Assembly (NCBI RefSeq): GCF_010183535.1
Contig: NC_071328.1
Span: 6,572,001 to 6,636,000 of the forward strand
DNA from: Caenorhabditis remanei
Taxonomy: Eukaryota; Nematoda; Chromadorea; Rhabditida; Rhabditidae
DNA: 64,000 bases
Direction: 5' to 3'
In this document: positions 53,924 through 64,000 of the stretch, one piece after another
Numbering within the stretch: position 1 is the stretch's first letter
How the letters are laid out: the number at the start of each line of letters is the position of its first letter
The notes under the pieces: model-generated
The model's input: only the letters and a program-made list of their open reading frames with translations
Database searches by the model: none
What the model was told of the DNA's origin: nothing
Position numbers and translations under genes: made by a program

Positions 53924-56433
53924 ATATGATGCTCAGAAAATAGTTTGCTGATTTTTCTTTTTCGACGACAAAAATCAGAAGAACATGTTCATCAATGCAT
54001 GAATTATAATAATCTACTTTTCCTCAACCTCCCTCCCTCATACACTTCCATCTCGTTTTAATCTCAAATGTTTCATCTTGTTCCATTTTTTTACCTTTTT
54101 TCAAAAATTGCGGGATACGTATCGGTTTGGTAACCGGCTTCGTGAATACGATGTCTTGTTACAGAGTTGATACAAAACATACCATCTACTTACTGTTATC
54201 CCTTCCCATCTCATTTTCACTCAATCTTATTCGTTACAAACTTCCACCCAACAACCTCGACCCCTCACAACAAAAAAGCGCTTCGTTTTATATACATATT
54301 TATAATTTATGCCCAAAGTTTTCTTTTTTCCACCTTCTTGTTTTGTTATTGTATTTTTCTGCCGAATGTACCATAATACGAATGAATTGAGATATACAAC
54401 ATTATATAAGCTTTGATAGAGAACCAAGAAGAGTCGGAATAAATCGACTGGAATTTTTTCTTAAATTGGCTTCGTTTTCGGCTGGAATTGGCTTAGTTTC
54501 GGTGTGTACATTTTTTAAAAGATCTGACTAGACTATACTTGGTTTACGCCCAGAATTCACTTAAAAAATTCAAAATTTTCAAATTTGTTCTCTAGATCTT
54601 ATTATCGTACTCCCAAAGGTCGAGCACCTTGGTCAGAGAGTTCTTGGATCCGGTGTCATTGTTACAGTTGTTGGGAGCACGTCCTCTTGTTGGTGTAGAA
54701 CTTCCGGTATGCGAGTAACTTCTGATAGTCGATCGGTGGATGGCTAATCTTCATATTTCTTTTGTTTTTTTTTTCAGAAAATTCTAATTTGAAAATTTTC
54801 GTCAACGATGAGAACATTACCTAATTTCAGTGTGTTGGTTCTTCTTCATTTTCAGATTCATCTCCTTCCCTGCTCTTTCTTCCCTTTTTTCGACATACAT
54901 GTCTGTGTGTACCCAACTGATAAAAAGTGCATCGGTTACTGATAACACTAAAGAAGAAAGAATTACCTACTTCAATTATTCTGAGTTCATCTCTTTTTTT
55001 GAAACGAGAAGAACCTTCTTCTATTATTTCGATTACTTCTGCACGTCCCGCCTGGATTCAATTCAATTTATTTGGGAAGGAACAGAGGTTTTTGTGGTAA
55101 TTTGAAGAAAGGAATCTCCTCCCGTTTGGAGTTTCGTACCTTTTAGAAACTTAAATTTTGTTTTATTTTATTTAAGAGTCGTATTCATTCTTTCGATTCC
55201 TGAAAACAAATTTTCAGCTAGAATTTATTTAGATTGACATTTTTCTGTTTTACTCAATTTTTAATTTTGGTTGATTGTCATCTGTTGAGGATCATCCAAC
55301 TGAATTTTCAGCACGAAAACCATCGATTCCATCAGTTTTAAAAGTGCTACAGTAACCTTACTCGAGTTCATTCATTCCAACTTTTCGCTCCATTTCCTCT
55401 GACACATCCAACAAGTAAAAACAGACACTCGTTGAAAGTTGATTTCCGACAGAAATTTCCTCTGCATCTCTTTCTAAAAAAGTTCATATTTTTGGCACCC
55501 ACCACCCTTAGAATGTGTATGTAGATGAAAGTAGTGTGCTTCTGCTCCTTCTGTGAATATTCTTGGTGTATGAGGGATGGCCTCTTGGGAGAAAAAAGTG
55601 AAAGAAGGGAATGAAGAAGGCGTGTTTCTCGTTCAAGTGTTAGTTTTTCCGAATTCTTCATTCGACATAAGAAAAAAGGAAGGGAGCAGTTATATTCTAC
55701 CAGTACCCCATAATGATTGTGCACTCTTCTCTCTTCTTTTTTTCTTATTTGAATAAGAAATATTCATCTCATTTATATAGAAAAAAAGGAGGAACAACAC
55801 TTTCTTTTTCTTCTTCTTTATTTCCTTTCCTCTACGAAAAAATATACGTTTGCTCATTTGGTGGTGCTCTTTCTTGCTCTTCGTCGGGGTCTTCTTTTCG
55901 GCGGTCTTCTACTCCTAATCCTTGTACCCTCCACACTACTTCTTCACCCACAGCATCGGTTTCAATTTTTCTTACTCAGAAAAAGAGTCGGCACAGATGC
56001 GAGAAAAAATAGTATTCCATTTGGTTTATTGAGATTTTTCATCTTAGGATAGGAAGGGGTTGACTTGGAAGCCATTTCGAAGATTTCCTCTTTTTGTATC
56101 CAGTCGCATCCGAATTCTTCTTCGAAGTTGCTTCTAGCATGATGAGTTTCGGATGATTATTTTCAGTTTCATCTCGTTCCCGATTGAATTATCTATAAAA
56201 CTCCATAATCTGGACTAAGAATCAGAATGAGAAAGTCTGGAAGTCTCTGAAAACTCTATCCCTTGCGACAGTTCTCCTTTTTGCGTCTTATTCTTCTAAA
56301 AGATCCTTGTTTCTTTCTCTTTCATTCTCCATCTTTACCGTCGCATCCCTACTATGGGACTACTGTACAAATATACTTCCAAACTTCACCAGTTTTCAGA
56401 TCTCTACACTAATGGTCTAGACGGTTGGGAACA
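53924..56433. other. src-1 to SLC35F spacer
   Basis: It holds the src-1 3' UTR (possible AATAAA at 54438), an orphan minus-strand coding-like exon (54592-54743), pyrimidine-rich tracts and the upstream region of the transporter. A TTTTCAG acceptor ends near 56399. No further gene is supported. Confidence 0.5.
54592..54743 (-). CDS. Orphan terminal exon of an unrecognised gene
   Basis: On the minus strand an open frame of about 50 codons runs from an ATTAG acceptor-like site to a TAG stop. Its composition is coding-like and GC-richer than its flanks. It includes SYSHTGSSTPTRGRAPNN and ends LTKVLDLWEYDNKI. No upstream exon on the same strand is obvious between 54744 and 56400. It could be the last exon of a gene with a long intron, or a gene fragment. 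I do not recognise the peptide. The plus strand is also open here, with less typical residues. Confidence 0.4.
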
Positions 56434-59400
56434 ATGGGAGGAGAACGAGGTATGTCTTTTTTTTGTTCGAAATTTAAATCCGAAGAAAACTTGAGTTTCT
56501 TCTAGACTATAAACATTTTTATCTTCCGCTTTCCTTCTTCTCTCTTCCGTTAAAACAGTGAATCTGATGCTCTTTCTCTCGGAGCAATTTGTTACACACC
56601 GTGTCTATATCCCTCTTTTCTCACTGATTCATTTCTTAGAGAGTGAAAAGAAAGTGGTCAGTTTTCTTCACTGATTGACTCAGTTTTGTGTGTGTCTTTG
56701 CAGCTTACTCATTCTCGTATCATCGATCGGTTTACGACGAGCACGCCGGCGAACGACGGCCACTCGTCGACGATCGACAGCATCGATACAGAAGAGAACA
56801 ACATCAACAGAATCAACAGCAGCTGCAGCAGTACAGACAACCATCATATCATCACCATCGACAGTACGGTGATTACGGAGTAGGTTTTTCTTTTTGTTCC
56901 TTCATGAATCAGGATCCAGGATTCTAGGATCAAAGTTATCTCTTTCTAATTGTTCAATATGTCATCAAGCGTATTCTTACTGTAGGGAAACAATTCACTC
57001 TCATACTTCTTGCCATCATCCAGAAAATTTCAAATATTGAACTCTCAATGCCTATATTATCCAGTTTCCCATTATTCAAAAAGTTACAATTAAAAAGTTC
57101 TTCCAAATTCACAAAACTTTTTTTTCAGATGACAAACTGCGGTGCTGAATCAACATCGGCACCGCAACACCCTCCTTCAACACCCCAAACAAACGGTCTT
57201 CGTGCTCCTCCCCCCTCGATAACAACCGTTCAACCTCATCGGAATCCTTTCGCACCTCCACCACAACCTATTCTATCGTCTCCAGATGAATTTGAAGATG
57301 CAATAAATTGTTCGCCGTGTTGTGATGACCCGAATGTGAGGTAAGTGAAACAATCTCTAGGTCGAGCCGTTCTCTCTATAAACTACGCCTCTTTTCGTAT
57401 TCTCTCTGTGTCACTCATGAATTGTCTCCCAGTTTTCTATCCTTCCAATGTCTGCGTCTTCTCTATTTCATCATTTAATTTCCTACTTCTGTGTGCCACT
57501 GATAAAATACTCTCCTCCCTCTTTTCTCTTACTCTCTCTATCTGTCTGATAAAAAGTGCGAGAGGAGCATACCACAAAAAACTACCGGTTTTCTCGCAAC
57601 TCTACCTAAAATGCCCTCGTCTACCAAAGATTATTCGGAAATTAGGTACTTAGAGTTTAAGAAAACATTAGCTTGGTTTTTAGGGTTCTGTTCTAATTTC
57701 AAATTTTCAGTCGAACATTCAAAGCACTTATTCTCGGACAAATCCTCTCCCTCTGCTTATGTGGAACAGGAGTTTCCAGTCAGTTATTGGCAAATGCGAA
57801 GGTGAATGCACCGGCTGGTAAGTGAAGTTTTTTGTACTAATCTCAAAATTTGAAAAGAATTTAATTTAAATTTATATATTTTTCAGCCCAAGCATTCTCG
57901 AATTATTTTCTTCTCTGTTTCGTGTATTGCATATCACTTGCATGTAAATCAGATGATAATGGACTCGTTGTAGTACTACGAAAACGAGGATGGCGGTATC
58001 TAATACTTGCAATTATCGATGTAGAAGCAAATTATATGATTGTAAAAGCATATCAATACACTAATCTAACATCTGTCCAGGTTTGTTGCAAATAACTCAT
58101 TCCATTCAAAATAAATTAAATTATTTCAGCTCCTCGACTGTGCCACAATTCCAACGGTCTTATTTCTTTCATGGCTATTCTTGTCAGTGAGGTATCTGGC
58201 TTCACATATTCTTGGTATGTTTTCGATAAAAATAAAAAATTCCCATAGCCAAAAAATGTGTATTCCTAATTGTAAAACACTGAATTTCGTCATCAGAAAT
58301 TTCATCTATTTTCCATTCCTAATCGTCTATTTTTCATTCTTAATCACTCCAAAAACTGGTTTTCAAGTTATTCCTCATAAAATCTTCCTAATTTTAGGTG
58401 TCACAATCTGTCTTATCGGAATTGCATGTGTCATTTGGGCCGACGCTCTTGGAGATAAAGGAGCGGAAGGTGGATCGAATAAAGTACTCGGAGATGTGTT
58501 GTGTCTAGCCGCTGCAATGATGTACGCAGTTTGCAATGTAGCTGAGGAATTTCTGGTGAAACAGCACTCGCGGACAGAATATCTTGGAATGCTTGGACTC
58601 TTCGGATGCATCGTTTCCGGTGTGCAAACGTATGAAGCTTTTTAGTTGATTGGGTTTTGCAAAAATCTAGATTAAAAGAAGAATATGGGGGAGCGAGAAT
58701 GTTTGAAGAAAAATCGTAATAATGTTGAGAAAAAAGAAAAGTGAGTCAAGAAAATCAAGATGAAATATCGTGATATTTTTCCAGAACTTTTCGAACAAAA
58801 ACAACTTGAACCAAACTGCTTAGTTTTATAAAAATATTTAAAACGTTGTAGTTGCTCTAATGCTTCTAGGCCCTAAATCTGAAAATGGTTTCCGCTTTTT
58901 ACTCAAATTTTTTCAAATTTTAGAGCCGTATTCGAACAAGAAGCGTTGTCAAAAATCGTGTGGGATGGAACGACAGTTTCCTACTTTGCATTGTTCGCTT
59001 TCTCAATGTTCATATTCTACTCACTGGTTACTGTAGTTCTTCAGAAGACGTCAGCATTGATGTTCAATTTGTCAACGTTGACTGCTGATTTCTATTCATT
59101 GCTGTTCGGAATCTTCATGTTCAAGGATACGGTAGGCGAAGAATCTTGATTTTTGATTGTAGAGAATTCAATTTTCAGTTTCACTATCTATACTTCGTAT
59201 CATTCATCATTTGCATAATCGGATCAGTGATATATTCTATGAAAGAGACTCAAGTTAGTTTTGTGTAGAGTTCAAATTGTGAACTGTGCTTGATTTTGTT
59301 CCAGATGAGAGATGCCGACGAGCCACGACGAGTTTGTCCTTGCCTTTTCGTTTGTTGCTGCTGTTGTGGTTGCTGTTTTGAAGAAGGAGACAGTACTGAA

Positions 59401-59511
59401 GGATCCATCGATGTCTCCCCATCACCCAATGAACGAATGCAAATGGGTCTCAATCCACGAGGTTCAATGAGTCCATGCCCAATTCACGGAAATCAGTTAT
59501 CCCATTTATAG
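56434..59511 (+). CDS. SLC35F1/F2-type solute transporter (DMT superfamily)
   Basis: Ten exons (56434-56449, 56704-56879, 57129-57340, 57711-57817, 57887-58080, 58130-58214, 58398-58629, 58924-59131, 59179-59253, 59305-59511) give 503 aa. A Gln/His/Arg-rich then Pro-rich N-terminus of about 130 residues precedes roughly ten membrane segments starting near residue 137. Family matches include YCISLACKSDDNG-type loops, VEANYMIVKAYQY, and a VTICLIGIACVIWAD helix. These are followed by SRTEYLGMLGLFG and a LTADFYSLLFGIF helix. SLC35F members are multi-pass carriers; SLC35F2 imports queuine-like molecules and YM155. The C-terminal tail has a Cys cluster (VCCCCCGCCF), a likely palmitoylation site. 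Exon 3 begins with ATG right after TTTTTTCAG, so a shorter isoform lacking the first 64 residues is plausible. Confidence 0.87.
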
Positions 59512-59714
59512 TCTTTCGTTCTTCTGTCACTTGTTGATTTTTTTTGATGATTCAATTACGTGTTATTTTTCCCTTCAATTTTCCCGTTTTGATATCTTCT
59601 CTAGTTTGTTAAAATGCCCACCATTGATTTCTCTCACCCACTTTTCACTTGTTCTGTCAATCACGGGTATAGGTGATTTTGAAATTTTTCCTACATTTTT
59701 GATAATTAATCCAA

Positions 59715-59720
59715 AATAAA
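59715..59720 (+). terminator. Poly(A) signal of the SLC35F gene
   Basis: AATAAA about 204 bp after the stop and only 84 bp before the end of the convergent NUDCD1 coding region. The two 3' UTRs probably overlap or abut. Confidence 0.6.
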
Positions 59721-59803
59721 TATGTTTCAAACATAGCAACCATTTGAAATCCCATTTTTCCGATAATAAATTAAAAATCAACAATATAGAAGAGTTATGG
59801 TCT

Positions 59804-61746
59804 TCAGAGTGTGAGCTCTGCAACGTGGATGTGCTCTTTAGTAGCAGCAAAAATATGAGTTTCAGTGAGATGAACTCCTCGAATTGGGTCAGAACAGTCC
59901 ACACGGAGCAAGTATTGTTTCGACACATGACTGACTTTCTGTGCTGTTTTTCGATTGCTGAGACCTGAAAATAGAAAAATATTTGTCATTTTCTAACTGT
60001 TTCTATTGACTTACTTCCAGAAATTTCCACCTTTTGCGAATAAAGAAGCACTCGATTGTTTCCTTCAACAATACAAGCTAAAGAGATGTTCGGAGAGCAT
60101 CCAGACCAGAGACGAGTTGTTTTTGATGCTTGAACATATCCGAAAGCTTGGAGAGTTGCCACATGGGACGGAGCTTCGCTATCAAATGACCACAGAATAC
60201 CGTCGACGTCATGACGAAGACAGAAATTAGCCGGTTTCATGCAATCACGACGCACAAAGAGAACCTGGCTGCCGGATACATCGCACTGAAATTATAATAA
60301 TTTTGCATTAAAAACTTAAAAAATCATTACCTGAGAAATTACTTTTCCAGATTCTCGGTGAACCCAATAGAAGAATAGAGTACTATCAGCTTCATCACAT
60401 TCTTCCATTGGTTCATCTGTTCCGTATACTTGCTCTTCTTTATCCATTTTTTTCATCTCTTCATTTTCAAGTGATTCCAGTTTCCAATTTTCAATAGCGA
60501 TCAGCTTTTCCCATTTCTTGTCGTCAAGTGCTTTCAACTTCAAGATCAACCTGGGAGAAATGTCTTTTTGCAAACATCAGAGTAAGCTTAGAATGCTCTG
60601 AACTCACGTATTCTCTTTCTGGTCTGCACAAATTTCCACATCATTCTCGTCAATTTCTCCTCCGAGTTTTCCATTCAAAATTGTCGTTTCTTTGAGAATC
60701 AATTTGATCGCTGTTTTAGTTAAGTCGATTTTCACATCTTCCTGCGCAATTTCGATGGCCAACTTGAATCTGACTGTGATGATATTTTCAGCTTGTGACC
60801 AAGACTGATCTAGAACAGTGACTTCGGAAGCATCCTCATGACCTTCAACATGTGGTTTCTCACTTGACAGGAATACGATATCTCCTTCGTTCGAGAATGT
60901 GCAAGTTTCGAAATGCCCCTTTTGAATAAACTCTGTAGTCTTTTCAATAGATAAATTTTCAGCATAATCAATATCATCCAACTTGACAACAATCCAATGA
61001 ACTCTGCTTCTCGTCTTCTTATTCTTATCGTCATTTTCGACTTCATACACCAGAATATTCAGTTTTTCATCAATAATTCTGGCTTCAATCAGTGAAATTC
61101 CTGAGTTTTCTGTAACTTTGTGAGTCAACATATTCACCCAATTCGATCCAGAAACTGCCAAGAAAACTGAGATTTCGGATAGTCCGTTTGAAGCAACAAC
61201 AATATTTTTGTTAGTGAAGAGAAGATTTGTCGGAAATGCGGATGTTTCGTTGCCTTTTAGAGGAATGTTACCAACAATTGAGATGTCCCATTGACGGGTC
61301 TGAAAGATAATAAACGTTCGCTCTCAAATGTTTTCATGCAAAAGAAACTGCAGTATAAATACTGGGAATTATATTTGAAGTTCACAAACTAGAACTTCGT
61401 GTAAATGGTCTCGATATTAACCTTCTTATCATAAACCATTTTCTGAATATGTCCAGTCTCGAGAATTCGATACAAGTGCTCGTGAGATTCTGAGCCTTCG
61501 ATTGCATTGCAGAACAGCTGATTATCATTCGAAAACACTTTCATGTGTTGGAGAGTCACCATACTGTTAGACGGTGTCCGAAGGAATACTGGAATGTTGA
61601 GAAGTATAATTTGTAAAAACTAATAGTAAATTACTGTTTTGTTCGAGTTTCTTGCTTTCGAAATGAATATTATCCATTGAGACTTTGTATCCATCGAAAT
61701 TCGGATCGATTTTGCTGCGATCGACAGAGAGTTTGATGGATTCCAT
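59804..61746 (-). CDS. NUDCD1 (CML66) homologue, CS-domain co-chaperone-like protein
   Basis: Six minus-strand exons (61746-61635, 61588-61422, 61299-60608, 60550-60331, 60285-60015, 59964-59804) give 540 aa; human NUDCD1 is 583. A central CS (p23-like) domain begins near residue 259 with WSQAENIITVRFKL. The C-terminal half carries NUDCD1-specific FCLRHDVDGILW, ATLQAFGYVQASK and a last segment near DPIRGVHLTETHIFAATK. The N-terminus has the family's DPNFDGYKVS. NudC-family proteins act with Hsp90 on client proteins; NUDCD1 associates with COPI in human cells. The gene lies 254 bp downstream of the RPA2-like gene on the same strand. An ATCAG acceptor lies about 25-30 bases before the ATG, so it may be a downstream operon gene. 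Confidence 0.9.
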
Positions 61747-62000
61747 TAGGCTACAATCAATGATTGATTCTCTGATTTAAAATTGATTCAAGAGAGAATT
61801 AAAGGAAAAAAACCTTCAAAAGTAAACTTGATCAACAAGTGTAAATCAGTTTATACTAATCACAACTGGCAAATAGAAGAAATGGGAGATAGACCTTTAG
61901 AAAGACAATAAAAAAAACTTTGAGATATGAAAGAGGAATTTTAACAGAAAAATAGAATGTTATTGTTGAATAATATTTTTTGTTCATTCAAGTAAGCATA

Positions 62001-63035
62001 TTAAATATTTTCGAAAGAGTCAAATTCCACCTCGATATTTTCTTCCTTTATTTCCGTTCCCACCTTTCCTGATTCAATTTTTGGCTCCTTTACTGGTATG
62101 ATCAAAGCAGGACCTGCTTCGAACGAATCGTCTGTTTCCATCTGTGATTCTTGAACAGTTGAACTTTTTACCTGTTCAACGGGTTCCGTTTTGGGTGGAC
62201 CTGCATCAAAAGAGTCCTCAGTATCACTTTCCTCTTCACTCTCCTCTTCATCCTCATCTGAATCTTCTGAATCATCATCACTGTCTGATGACTCAGTTCT
62301 AAATGGATCCACTTCCATGCCACTGGTCGAAGCTCCCGCCGCCAATTCTTCGATCTCTTTTGGCCATACACCCATATTATTCTCCACAGACGATGATTCT
62401 TCCAGCATTTCCATCGGAAAACGATCCAAACTTCCAACTTTCTTCTTCAACCCAAGTTTCGTTGGTACTTTCGTCTGAGTTCCTGATGGAAGACTTGGAA
62501 GATTCTGAAAACTTGGAGATTTCTGAAAGTTTTAGTTGGCATTAAGAACATTTTATTTAAACTGGTACCTTTTCATAAAAAACTTTTGAAATTTGGCAAA
62601 GTGATACGTAGCAATCGTGTTGTGCTCTCCCAACGATGTCCAATCCGAGAGCATTCAAAAATGATGTTCCGTTCTCCATCACCCTCATTTTACCGACAAT
62701 ATCTACGAAATCTCCTACAAGAAGTTCTTCAGCTCGATTACGAGGGAATGAGGACTGAAAAAGATTAATTATTCATGAATGTAAATTTCTATTTTTTGTT
62801 TACTTACAGAGATAACCTTCTGAACCATCACTCGATTTTGTCTTTTTTCATCAGTAACTAAAACTACCAAACTATTATCCTTGATTTCGATAGACTCCAC
62901 GATAGCTATGACTTGAACACGAACCACTGACACTTTGCCAAATTCAAATCGCTCTGTTTTTGAGTTCGCAATCGTTTCCAGAGTCAGTGGAACCGGATGT
63001 TCAGGGATATACTGATGACGTTCTTGTTCTGTCAT
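62001..63035 (-). CDS. RPA2-like OB-fold protein with acidic tail
   Basis: Three minus-strand exons (63035-62808, 62754-62569, 62522-62001) give 311 aa. Residues about 12-140 match the RPA32 OB-fold pattern: a PVPLTLETI start, strands FEFGKVSVVRVQVIAIVESI and LVVLVTDE, then LLVGDFVDIVGKM and a closing helix near VSLCQISKVFYEK. RPA2 is the middle subunit of the single-strand DNA-binding RPA trimer. Here the usual winged helix is not evident. The C-terminal 170 residues are instead low-complexity and acidic, with Ser/Asp/Glu runs and two similar FDAGP/FEAGP segments. The start is the ATG directly after TTGCAG; an upstream in-frame start would add four residues. Stn1 or another OB-fold protein is the main alternative. 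Confidence 0.72.
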
Positions 63036-63419
63036 CTGCAATTTCAATACTTACAGAATTTATTTTCAAGCTAATACAAATAGCAAGGAAGCATGAAGAA
63101 TCATATCAACCCTCTTAATCTGATAATAATGATATTTGAATGAATCTGAAAAGATAACTAATACGGGTCGAGGTTGGACAACAACATTAGAATACTTGTT
63201 ATTTAAGCGTTTCTTGAGTGAATAAGTATTTTTATCAATGCACATAGAACCCAGTAGTAAATTAATAATATCACAGAACCAAAAAGATTTGCTCAATGAA
63301 TTGAAACGAGAAAGACTGACAAAAAATGGTCGGAATCAAGGTGAATACATTTGTAACAGCAAAAATAGGGGAAAAAATACAAGCGAAAATTTTTTGTTTT
63401 GGAAGAAAAAATATTAAAG

Positions 63420-64000
63420 TTAATCGTCTTCATCGGAACTTTCACTCAATGCCAATCCGTATTTCTCGGAGTCTACTTTATTCTTATTATGACTTGATGA
63501 GTGTTTGGATGAACCAAATTGATTATAGGCCACGTGGCTTTCTTGATGATAGGAAGGCGCCGATGAAGAGGACGGGACGGTCACTTCGGGTTGTTTCATC
63601 TGTGCAAGAAGTGCGTTCTCGTCGTCATCGCTGGAGTCGACAGCAGATTTGTCCGAATCAGAAGAAGCTTCGGAATCACTCTCAGAATCTGACGTTTCCG
63701 CCTTTCGTGTCGGTGGTGCAGTTTCTGGGAAATGTTGACTCTTTGGTCTCTCTTCAGGCGTAGATGATGCCGAACGATGTTGGTTGGAAGACGACGTACG
63801 TAATCGTTCAATCCCTCGTTTAAGTGAAAGTTCGGTTCCAGGATCCAAATCTCTTGTCTTTTTAACATTTATATTACTTGTTATTTTCTCTAATCGGACA
63901 GTGCCCGTTTTTTTGTCGAAAAACAACAAACACTCCTTGGGTTTTGCATCTTTCTTCGATCCTTTATATACAGTCATATTGTCTCCCTCACTCGGCACCG
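63420..64000 (-). CDS. eaf-1: ELL-associated factor (EAF), 5' end beyond the window
   Basis: The minus-strand frame is open from the right edge to a TAA at 63420, about 193 codons. It begins inside the EAF N-terminal domain: GDNMTVYKGS, then ECLLFFDKKTGTVRLEKI and NINVKKTRDLDPG, all family hallmarks. The remainder is Ser/Asp/Glu-rich and ends ALSESSDEDD, like other EAF acidic activation regions. EAF partners the Pol II elongation factor ELL and stimulates its activity in the nucleus. The start codon and first exon or exons lie outside the window. It is the first of three close minus-strand genes. Confidence 0.87.
   Translation of the reverse strand, partial: VPSEGDNMTVYKGSKKDAKPKECLLFFDKKTGTVRLEKITSNINVKKTRDLDPGTELSLKRGIERLRTSSSNQHRSASSTPEERPKSQHFPETAPPTRKAETSDSESDSEASSDSDKSAVDSSDDDENALLAQMKQPEVTVPSSSSAPSYHQESHVAYNQFGSSKHSSSHNKNKVDSEKYGLALSESSDEDD

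Larger units (their letters stand above)
59804..64000 (-). other. Possible operon: EAF, RPA2-like and NUDCD1
   Basis: Three minus-strand genes are separated by about 385 and 254 bp, within the range of Caenorhabditis intercistronic gaps. The two downstream genes each have an unpaired acceptor at or shortly before the ATG (TTGCAG at the RPA2-like ATG; ATCAG about 25-30 bp before NUDCD1). SL2 trans-splicing would confirm it. Alternatively each gene has its own promoter. Confidence 0.45.

Overview
The window is nematode genomic DNA, almost certainly from the genus Caenorhabditis. Genes are compact, with many introns of about 45-60 bp that end in the worm consensus TTTCAG. Several start codons sit just after an unpaired TTTCAG-type acceptor, as expected for spliced-leader trans-splicing. 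Nearly every gene has a recognisable Caenorhabditis relative. From memory, the SRC-1 product differs from the C. elegans protein at scattered residues, so a sister species is more likely than C. elegans itself. I could not test this.

Layout, left to right. Plus strand: xnp-1 (ATRX-type chromatin remodeller, 1.3-6.0 kb). Minus strand and convergent with it: the SRP19 gene (6.5-7.1 kb). Next comes a 6.8-kb gene-poor stretch (7.1-13.9 kb) with a block of degenerate repeats (about 8.9-10.4 kb) and a 2.2-kb element bounded by perfect 26-bp inverted repeats (10,841-13,048). Plus strand: spe-15 (myosin VI, 13.9-20.9 kb), acs-12-like acyl-CoA synthetase (21.5-24.5 kb) and dyb-1 (dystrobrevin, 26.2-28.8 kb). 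Minus strand: a THADA/Trm732 homologue (29.5-34.3 kb), head-to-head with plus-strand ints-3 (Integrator subunit 3, 34.6-38.8 kb). Plus strand: a NEDD4-like HECT ubiquitin ligase (42.2-47.8 kb), src-1 (51.4-53.9 kb) and an SLC35F1/2-type transporter (56.4-59.5 kb). Minus strand: NUDCD1, an RPA2-like OB-fold protein and an EAF protein (59.8-64.0 kb). These three lie close together in one direction and may form an operon. EAF runs off the right edge.

The genes are mostly unrelated housekeeping, signalling and cytoskeletal loci rather than a pathway cluster. Gene models were spliced by eye. In each complete model every join keeps frame from ATG to stop, and total lengths agree with the families. 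No CRISPR array, rRNA, tRNA or new multi-gene system was found.

The most interesting structures are these: the inverted-repeat element; a duplicated, still open 72-bp copy of the ints-3 terminal exon 1.8 kb downstream of the original; an antisense non-LTR retrotransposon fragment and a GC-AG intron in acs-12; fold-back elements in three introns; and two orphan coding-like exons on the minus strand.
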